DNA from: Dipteris shenzhenensis
Lineage: Eukaryota > Polypodiophyta > Polypodiopsida > Gleicheniales
Length of the DNA: 64,000 nt
Direction: 5' to 3' (one strand)
NCBI GenBank assembly: GCA_047967505.1
Contig: CM106540.1
Shown one piece after another: positions 55,792 through 64,000 of the stretch. How positions within the stretch are numbered: the first letter of the stretch is position 1; each line of letters begins with the position of its first letter. Both the position numbers and the translations under genes were made by a program. The notes under the pieces are model-generated. The model searched no databases. It saw only the letters and a list, made by a program, of their open reading frames with translations, and was not told the DNA's origin.

Positions 55792-56777
55792 TAATAGCCA
55801 CGAAGTATCATACCTTAAGTATAACAATATCATATCATAAGGGAAAGTCACCACATCAAAATAAAGGCTAAAACTAAAAGAGATTAAGTGCTTCTCATCT
55901 CAAGTACCAAAACAGGTTCTACATTAAATCTCGCTTTAATAGTTTTGAATTATCCCGTATATAAGTGGTCTGCATATAACTTTTCTTAATTGGTGTCATT
56001 CATCCATTATTGGAGGCACTCTATAAGTATAATTTAAACGTTTGAAGGCTCTTATGATATCATTTAGCCCCTGTATCTCAAATTTAGTATGAGTTACAAC
56101 ATACTGAACAATCAAAATACAGTTTGAATTTGTTGTTCTACATGATATTAGGTCCCCTAAAAACTCACCTACTTTCCATAATGTCCTATTAAAGCCATAT
56201 AAAAAATATGGTTGATTTTGAAACTTTTTAAACATGTCAAAGAATTTATAAAAGATCAGATTTGGCCTCACTATCAGCATTCATTAAAATTACACTTGAG
56301 GCCATAGATCATAATGGTGTGATTATCTAGCTCCAAAGCAATCTAAACATATGTGTTTTAGTTATCCTTAGACTCTACACAAACTTTAAAAAAACTCATT
56401 CTAATTAAGCAATATGTCCATTTTAACTAAAACCTAAGAAAACAACTTTAAATTTTGGTGTACCTTACAACTTTAGGTAGAAATGAAAGTAATAGGTGCA
56501 TTTTCCAATCCATAATGATTCCAAGTTTTTTTCAGCATATAATCTATTATGGCAAATAATCAAAACCCCAAAATACCTTATTAATTTTTTAAATAATTCT
56601 AAGAAGTGGGTAACTTAAAAGGACATAAAAGAGTCCTAGGACATTTTTATGTCCTTCTACCAAACTAGTGTTTATGGAAAAAATAGTGGATCTACTTGAC
56701 ACACGGAGGTACTCTAGCCATCAAATTCGACTACTAAATCCTGAAGATCGAGGTCTTGTGCACCCTCCAAGATCTAG
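55792..56777. other. Unassigned, AT-rich
   Basis: A minus-strand ORF of 94 residues (56280-55996; 'FKKFQNQPYFLYGFNRTLWK', 'KFEIQGLNDIIRAFKRLN') has no known match to me. Otherwise empty. Confidence 0.3.
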
Positions 56778-56961
56778 CTTGATCTCTCCAATGGGTTCTA
56801 ACTATTGTTGTTGACGAGGGAGTGCTAGGGTTGGCCTAGCCATTCTGTTAAAGTATCCTGGTAAACATGCTTGATCTCTCCAATGGGTTCTAACTATTGT
56901 TGTTGACGAGGGAGTGCTAGGGTTGGCCTAGCCATTCTGTTAAAGTATCCTGGTAAACATG
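56778..56961. repeat. 92-bp tandem duplication
   Basis: CTTGATCTCTCCAATGGGTT... at 56778 and 56870 (92-bp offset). Copies appear identical over their whole length, so the event is recent. Confidence 0.97.
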
Positions 56962-58198
56962 TTAAGTGCTAGTTGACATCAAAGACGATATGAATAATTG
57001 ATCATGCATCATTGTATTGCCTATCTTGTAGAAAGTGAAGCGAGACCATCGAGACCTAGCCTTCAGCACAAACATCCTCTAGGCACTATTTAGTAGAATA
57101 AGATCACCCATCTCATGCAATCTCTAAATAGATAGTTTAGGCATATGTTGGAATCAATATAGATATTCTAATGACAATACAATTTTGCTAGGCTATTGAA
57201 GAACTATGGGTCACCTTGAATCTTTCAATCCTTGAATAATTCGATGAATTGGGTGGTTGTCAAGGTCATGGTTCTAATTGAAACAAGGACACAATTTGAT
57301 GAATTGGGCGGTGCTTAGGGTCACAATTAAAAAAGGATTCCCAATATGATTATCTCTTGTAAGGTTCAAACCTTGATGATCGTGTAAAAGCTGCCAGCAA
57401 GATCTTTTGGAAGGATGATCAGGGTCCCTAACTACATAGCTAAATTCATCATTTGCACACATACTATTATAGGGAAATTTCTTCACTGAATTCAGTTGTC
57501 GTCATTTTGTGAATTGGCCGCCTCTTTCTCCTTTGAGACTTCGATAAAATTTTAATTTCCATTCATCGTGTGCAATAGTGGATGCCTCAAGATGGCCCTT
57601 GATTACTTTCTAGGATTCCTCTTGTTGCTTCACCTCCTTATTAAGAAAATAAATGCTTTGATGTTTTATTTCACCATTGTCATTATGGCTTGGCAATAAT
57701 ACTTTTGGAGCAAGATGATGAGGTCCTCTATTGATTTGTTTTTTCCCTCAGGCTCTTGTAATCCCTTTTGCATTTTTACACCTCCTACTATAATCTAGTT
57801 GCTTGGCTCTCAAATAATCATCGCTTAGACATTTGGTCATGGTAAGCTTCATAGAGTAGATTGTCATATTATTGGAGGTCATCCTCTACTCAGGTTGCTT
57901 GTTGGTCTAATTCTTCTTCTACCTATTCTTGATATTAGGAGGCCTTTCGATCTTGCTTCAAGGATTCCTCTCAAAATACCAATTCTTCTTGGATGATTGC
58001 TCTTGCTACTTGTTGAGGTTGTTGGATACTTCCTAGCATCCTTTAGGCGTTCCATCGAAATGGTATTATTGAAACTTTGTCACCAAGGTAGTGGCTTTGG
58101 TGTGAGCATCTCAGTCTTGAGGATCTCTATCCTCCATGTCTCTTGAGAGTATGCTTTGGTAGTGCCCTTTGCTAACATGAGAATGTCCTTTTCTCTCA
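56962..58198. other. Unassigned
   Basis: No gene recognised. Short repeated phrase 'GATGAATTGGG(T/C)GGT' at about 57243 and 57298. The ORF at 57486-57274 (minus) has no features. Confidence 0.35.
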
Positions 58199-59180
58199 TG
58201 CATGAGATTTCCTTGGTTGTTCAGGCAGAGGCTGAGGATGAACAACCAAGGGGGAAATAAGTTCTTGGCATGATCACTGTGTACAACATGAAATACAAGA
58301 GGTTCATTAATGGAAGAGGGTTTTTCAATTTGGAGGACTTATGGGCAATTTACATACAAAAGTATAATTTAAATATTGTATGTACATGTATAGATAGAAA
58401 TTTTAAAATCAAAATTGCAACATGTATACATACATAAGAGGGAAATACAATTATACCAAAAAATGCAAAATCTTAAATATAGGGTATTTTAACTGTCTGT
58501 TTGCTCAGAGATATTACATGTTTTTTAACAGAGTGACAACCCTAGGGAGAAGCCATTGGAGATGAAGGCCGATGATCAAATAGGGAAAGATGGAGCTCTT
58601 GATGTGATAATGGAATTGCCCACAATCTTCTATAGCTCTCTTTCTTCATCTACAAGTGTCACAGGCCCTTTTGAAGGCTACTTCGCCCCTTTCGTCTGAT
58701 GCATGAATTTCACTTGTTTGTTGAGGAAACTGCAAAGGCAAATGCAAAGGCAGAGGCTGGGATTGAGATAGAACAAGAGGAATAGAAGTCACTAGAGATA
58801 AAGTTTGAGAGGTTTAAATAGGGAAAGATGGAGGCTCCTATTTTGGTAATGGAGGGGGAGAAGGTGGTTGATTATCATCACCAAGCCTACCAATTGTGGC
58901 AATGCACTATCTCTGGGGGGTCACTTAATACAAAATGTAAGATAATAGGTTTGTTACCGAAAGGGGAGTTTTTAACTTGGGGGACTTACGACCATTTATG
59001 GACAGGAAGGGGTTCAAAAATTACATATCTAACATAATGTGGTGTGTATACGTAGGGTATAGAGGGGGCTTTTAAATTCTAAATAACAACTTGTATATGC
59101 ACGAAAAAGGGATAAAAAATTATACAAAAAAATGTAACCCTTTAAATTCAAGGTATTTTAAATATACGCTAGCTCACATG
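58199..59180. repeat. Diverged duplication, about 0.5-0.65 kb
   Basis: Shared in the same order: ATGCATGA(G)ATTTC (58199, 58700), CAGAGGCTG(A)G, AATAGGGAAAGATGGAG (58579, 58815), GTTTTTMAAYTTGGRGGACTTA (58321, 58969), ATTATAC(C)AAAAAA(A)TG (58450, 59118) and AGGTATTTTAA. The spacing varies, so it is an old repeat with indels. Confidence 0.45.
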
Positions 59181-59820
59181 AGCTTTTGAGGATTCACGTC
59201 TCTTCAGCCTTTCATCTTCCCTTGAGCAAGTTTGACTGGTTCTTTATCATCTTCTACCTAGATTATCTCAGGTTCCTTCCTCCTTTGGCTCTTGCTAGCT
59301 TCTGTAGTCTACTGATTGGTTTCTATAGCCACCATTGTTGAGATTAAAAATACCTTAGTTTCTTTAAGTGTGGTCATTTTCTTCTCCAAGACCTGTGATA
59401 GATTAGTGCATCCATAATCTATGACTCAATTAAAAATGCTGCATGGATGGAGTTTGCGCTGACATAGATGAGGCCTTGTCGAGATCCAATAACTAATGGC
59501 TGATGAATTAGATGAGCTCACATGTAAATGGGTTAGGGATGGTATTGGCATTTAGCTTTTATGTTTTCCATCATTATTGTATGTCCCCCAACTCCTCCAA
59601 TTCTTCCATTAGTTGCAAATGCTCATTGACAAGTTGCATTACTTGCACATTGTATATGTATAGAACATGAAACTAGAAGATAGAGCGGCATCATGTATTG
59701 CAAAGCAGATTAAATGTGAAGCTATGCAAAGACACATAAATCTCATGAGAATTAGAAAATATTTCGAGTAAAGTATCCATGGGGGGCTCAAAGGCATGAA
59801 GACATTTGTCCTATCATGGT
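59181..59820. other. Unassigned
   Basis: No recognised features. Confidence 0.35.
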
Positions 59821-60640
59821 GGCAAGGATCGATTAAACATGCAATGGAATTATTGGAAAGACTTGTGCGAGTGCACTACTAATTTGGAAGCTGAGCCTAC
59901 TTTGAGAAACTTGAGAGAACGTGTTTGAAAAGCACTGGATATTCATATTTAGAAACCCTTCCATAGAGGATGGGGATGTGCAACTATATGAAGTTGCATT
60001 GAAAGAGTTCATCAAAGCCATGGTGGATGGTGGGGGTGAATCACACATTACTCATAATATGGTAAGTTTGGTCTCCACAAATTTTTATTTTAATTGCAAT
60101 TAAATTAATTTCTTTGGTATTTACGTCAAAAACCTTTCCTATGAATGCATCACATTATTTATGCTCACACTCCGTGGTACCTTCAACAATATGGTTCATT
60201 GGAACGTTTGGACTGCGAAAAGTCGCATTACAGAGCTCAAGGTGCATATGGAGGTAGGGTTAATGGAAGTAGCGCTCTTAGCAAAATGTTGGAGTGGTTT
60301 TATCGTGGAATAATTGGGTCCTTGAATGTGAGAGAGAAAGCATTGCAAACAGAGTTAGCCTAAGAGTTTGTCGAATTCAAATAAGTATAAGAAGGCGTTC
60401 ATGGAAAATTTTGAAGCATCCCAAAAGCACAAAGGGTGGTTAGCAACTAGAAGCCAGTTAGGAAAGCATTGGGTCGTTGAAAAAGATGTACATTGATGTC
60501 ATTAGTTTGGACCATCTTATAGATATCAATATTCCTGGTGGCTGTTTTCTTTTTACAGCTTTGGGAGTGTTTATATTTGGGGGTCACATTTAGCCAAAGT
60601 TTTCAATGTCACCTATAAAAGTGACTTCAAAATGTGAAAG
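59821..60640 (+). pseudogene. Unrecognised coding remnant
   Basis: A frame with 'RNPSIEDGDVQLYEVALKEF' (59940-60000) ends at a donor-like ATATG|GTAAGT (60060). Downstream, broken by stops and frame changes, come 'HWNVWTAKSRITELKVHMEVGL' (about 60195-60265), 'KYKKAFMENFEASQKHKGWLATRSQLGKHWVVEKDVH' (about 60385-60495) and 'SHLAKVFNVTYKSDFKM'. Tryptophan-rich and coherent over 0.5 kb, so probably once protein-coding, but I do not recognise a family. Confidence 0.35.
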
Positions 60641-60774
60641 CCCCTTCATTATCATAGTGTACTTTCTCCTTCACCAAAACTTACCTCTCTTGCTTGGAAT
60701 CCTAAACTCTCATCTCTCTTGTGCAACCTTAGATCCAATCCTTTGTCTGAATCTCCTCCACTCTCTTCTACACG

Positions 60775-60966
60775 ATGAGAACAAAGAAAATTGTCTTCAT
60801 AGTGGACAACAAGATAGGGAGAAAGATACAACAACCAGCATACGAGAGAGTTTGCGAGGAGCATCAAAAACACTTTGAGGAAAGGTGGGAAGACAACACC
60901 AACAGAGATACGGATTCTAAAGCCGACGGGGAACATAAAAAAGAACAAAAAGTTGAAGATACATAG
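60775..60966 (+). CDS. Short basic ORF, unrecognised
   Basis: 63 residues, 'MRTKKIVFIVDNKIGRKIQQ', then a charged tail with many Lys/Glu/Asp residues. No known domain, and low complexity at the end. Confidence 0.2.
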   Translation: MRTKKIVFIVDNKIGRKIQQPAYERVCEEHQKHFEERWEDNTNRDTDSKADGEHKKEQKVEDT

Positions 60967-61977
60967 CAAGAGCAAGAAGAGAGAAAAGACGAAGAAGACG
61001 AACATGAACATGAAAGATTGAGAAATATTTGTAGATTGTCTTAATGAGTCCGATTATGGACTGACGCCCATGTTTTGAGGCATCTTAGGTCCTATTTTCA
61101 GTAGTGGTCATTACCGTGGGGCCATGATTTTTGGGACATATCTTATGCAGATCACTCTGGTTGCAGTTTGAGCCATGTGCACTCATTTGTGGTTTGCGTT
61201 GAGTTACAATGGATGCTTTATTAGACATTTGGATGCATTGGGGTCCTTTTTGGATGTGTTGATAGGCCCAGATTGTCTTGTGATGTACGCTTTACATATG
61301 GATGCTATTTTATGTTGAGGGATAGCTTTGACACATTGTAGTTGATCATCAAGGATGATTTTTTCATGTTATTTTCATTAAGAAGTAAAACTTTTATATT
61401 GGTGTCGAAAGTTTATATGCTCTAATAAAAATAAATGTTTGAAATATTCGCCAGGATTTGAAACTTTTATGTGAAAAAAAGTTAAAGTTTTGCTAGGATT
61501 TACATTTTTAACTTCAAAATTCAAAAAAAAAAAAGAAAATGTACTACATTCTATCAATATTGTGAAACTAAAAAAACTCTCTTGGTAAACTTTCACCAAG
61601 ATTTATATTAAAATATAAATATACCTTTGATAAAAACATCCATGTAGTTGATGGAGTGATTGTGCTATGCTTTCTTGGATGAGACATTTATGATGCTTAT
61701 GCCCATGGATAATGTTTATGCTTGAGACATTTGGCTTTTATTGGCATTGGTTTTATTATTGTTTTATCATTGTAGGTTGACATTTTTCTTTTGGGCCATA
61801 TTTGCTTATATGGATGCATAGTATATGCACATGAGTCAGATGCATTTTGATGATTTTCTTTGAGTTTTTATGTGATACTACCTTCCATTGTGGCATACAT
61901 ATTTAAGTGCACCTGGTATATGGTGTGATTTCTTTCTTGCAGGCACTAGCTTTTAGGATTTAGCTTTATTTGCATCA
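60967..61977. other. Unassigned; presumably copia 5' flank or decayed LTR
   Basis: AT-rich, with an A-run at 61529-61540. A 5' LTR would be expected before the gag start at 61978, but I found neither a TGGTATCAGAGC primer-binding site nor TG...CA ends. Confidence 0.35.
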
Positions 61978-64000
61978 TGACGTCCTCTTCCATGTGTCTA
62001 AAGGAGTTTTTCAGCATTAAAAAGTTTGATGGGATAACTTTTCTCTGTGGAAAGAATAGATAAGGGATGTTCTTATTCAAAAGAAGCAAATTAAACCCTT
62101 GGAATGAATTGCAGAGCTAAGTCTGCAGCTATGTCTGAGAATGATTGGAATGAGTTGGATGCATTAGCAAAGTCTATTGTTAGACTTCATCTTATAGAGT
62201 CATTTTATTTCACAGTAGTAAATGAGCAGACTATGGAAGATTTATCAAAGAAATTAAATATCACATATGAGAAGGAATTCAAGTTTATTTTCAGTCAGAT
62301 TTAGGTTCAGAAGATAAATTTTGATGCGGAGACTAAGGCAATATTCCTCTTGTGTTCATTTCCATCCTCATGGGATACCTTTCGTATAGTTGTTAGTAAC
62401 TCTACACTTAGTGGAGTATTGAAGTTTGATGATATTGTGGGTAGCTTGTTGGCCGAGGAGATTAGATGGAAGTCTATGGATGGAAACAAGAAGGATGTAG
62501 CCTTAAATGTGCAAAGGGAAAGATCATAGTTCATGGGAAAGTCCCAAGAAACAAAAAAGTCTCGTAGAAAATCTGAGACACAGAACATTAAGTGTTACCA
62601 TTGTGGCAAGAAGGGCCATATGAAAAAGGATTACTACAAGCTCAAAATGATAAGAAAAATAATACAAATTGGGGTGCAAATAATAAGAAAGAGAGTCCAA
62701 GGGAGAACAAAGGAAAATTGAAGATCGAGGAGATCAATGCAGCCATCACTGATAATAGTGACAATGATATTCCCTTCATGTCTAGTCTACCTGCACAGGT
62801 TCTTACCATTTCACATGATGCATATTCCCAGAATTGGATTTTGGATTCTGGTTTTTCATTCCATGGTACACCTCATAGGGAATGGTTCTCCACTAATGAT
62901 AGTGGAAAGACAGGTTGTGTGCATCTTGGAAATAACTATGCATATGACATAGTGGGAGCATGTGACATAAAGTTTTCTTTTACAAATGGGTTTGTTTTTA
63001 AAAAATGTGACATGTGCCTAAGCTGACCAAGAGTCTCATTTTAGCGAGTTAGCTAGCTGATGCTAGTTTTCAGACCACCGTTGGCTTTAAGAGTGAAAAA
63101 TTTAGAAGGCTCTATGGTTTTGGCAAGGGGTGCCAAGACTTGTGGGACATTGTATCCGCCGTTACATGTATCAGGGGTGTTTGATCATCTTGTTGCAATA
63201 ACCGAGTAGCTAAGTACTTCTTTTTGGCATTGTCAGTTGGGCACATGAGCTAGAATGGAATGAAACTCTTATGTTGTTTGGGTTATGTACCGCATTTGAG
63301 TTTTTTTTATTTTGAATTTTGTGAGCACTGTCTCTATGGGAAGAAAACTAAATCAGCTCATAAAATAAGGGAAAAGAAAGAATTTGAAAGGCTTGATTTG
63401 GTGCATTTAGACATACGTGGTCCCATGCCTACATGGTCATTAGGTGGGGCTGAATACTATGTGATATTCATTGATGATGCAACTAGGAAAGTGTGGGCTT
63501 ATGCTATAGCTCGGAAGAGCGACATATTTCAGGTATTTTAAAAATGGTTGGCTTTGGTTGAAAATCAGTTAGATAGAACACTTAAATGCCTATGAACTGA
63601 CAATGGTGGAGAGTATCTCTCTCCTGACTTGTAGCATTTTTGTGATACACGTGAGATCAAGAGGGAGCTCACATACCCTCGTACTCTAGAGCAAAACCCA
63701 GTTGTTTTTGCAGAACATATGAACCACACCATTCAGGAAAGGTTGCAATTCATGCTTTCCAATACAAGTCTTTCTGGTGGTTTTTAAGTTGAGGCAATGA
63801 AGATTGCAGTGCATGTGATCAATAGACCTAGCAAGAGTTTGGATGGTGGTATTTCTAAAGAGAAATGGAGTCGAAAGAAGCCCTCTTACTCTCATTTTCA
63901 TATATTGGGTGTGAGGCATATGCACATGTGCCAAAAGAGCTTTGAAAGAAGTTAGATCCTAAGTCTAGGAAATGCATCTTTCTAGGTTATGGTAAAAGTA
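61978..64000 (+). mobile_element. Ty1/copia retrotransposon, decayed, runs off the window
   Basis: Gag from ATG 61978 ('MTSSSMCLKEFFSIKKFDG') with early stops, then 'NDWNELDALAKSIVRLHLIES' and 'FPSSWDTFRIVVSNSTLSG'. The CCHC knuckle 'CYHCGKKGHMKKDYYK' (62590-62635) has its last Cys as Tyr. Protease motif 'NWILDSGFSFHGTPHREWF' (62835-62890) has D-S-G but Phe in place of Ala. GAG-pre-integrase is 'CEHCLYGKKTKSAHK', then integrase 'VHLDIRGPMPTWSLGGAEYYVIFIDDATRKVWAYA' and 'TDNGGEYLSP' (63595-63625), and 'INRPSKSLDGG'. At least ten frame breaks. RT lies beyond 64000. Confidence 0.92.

Overview
The window reads as nuclear DNA of a land plant with a large, transposon-filled genome. The grounds are L1-type LINE, Ty1/copia and Ty3/gypsy relics, a CACTA (TNP2-type) fragment, Helitron-like genes, several broken pentatricopeptide-repeat (PPR) genes, an intact nuclear-type tRNA-Lys, and genes with GT-AG introns. 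The PPR style (PLS-class repeats with 'DACASV.ALEEG' and 'MYGKC') and a Helitron that carries an AP-type endonuclease domain fit a seed-free plant such as a lycophyte or fern better than a flowering plant. That lineage guess is inference only.

Layout. 1-8255: a PPR-like reading frame split by a 6.86-kb minus-strand LINE (1278-8133) flanked by a target-site duplication of up to 14 bp; the LINE 5' end is rearranged. 8700-10170: a tandem array with a 377-bp period. 10279-10351: tRNA-Lys(CTT), minus strand. 11172-15110: two minus-strand copia pieces; one has a 5' LTR, gag and pol cut off in RNase H, and abuts a different LTR that has its own primer-binding site. 15181-18396: a well-formed seven-exon plus-strand gene (TATA box, short acidic N-terminal region with three SUMO-type motifs, C4 zinc ribbon, AATAAA) with frame breaks. 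18540-24210: a decayed plus-strand Helitron with a Myb/SANT-like ORF, Rep, PIF1-type helicase and AP-endonuclease domain, in Helentron/Helitron2 order.

24210-32100 holds AT-rich sequence, minisatellites, an unrecognised transposon-like minus-strand ORF set (26.3-27.7 kb), short palindromic modules and a CACTA transposase fragment (30855-31271). 32102-38132 contains a 2.48-kb direct repeat (A 32502-34983, B 35651-38132). Each copy carries a minus-strand Helitron-like N-terminal fragment and an opposite-strand unrecognised ORF; between them lies a broken PPR fragment with a 160-bp tandem duplication. 38850-40116 is a longer PPR pseudogene, followed at 40123-40434 by a dense cluster of GTAC motifs. 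40860-41005 is an orphan exon resembling the plant biotin-synthesis aminotransferase BIO1.

42964-51113 is mostly unassigned, with small duplications, a possible first exon at 43353 and a decayed copia gag-integrase fragment (46265-47643, minus). 51114-55791 is a complete-ended gypsy element (target-site duplication ACACA). Its pol is deleted from mid-RT onward and its two LTRs differ by about 490 bp that includes the TATA box. 55792-61977 is unassigned apart from small repeats and orphan ORFs. 61978-64000 is the start of a decayed plus-strand copia element that runs off the window.

Almost every protein-coding relic carries stops or frameshifts. The likely functional items are the tRNA and, less surely, the seven-exon gene. 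All calls come from reading the sequence; no database search was run.
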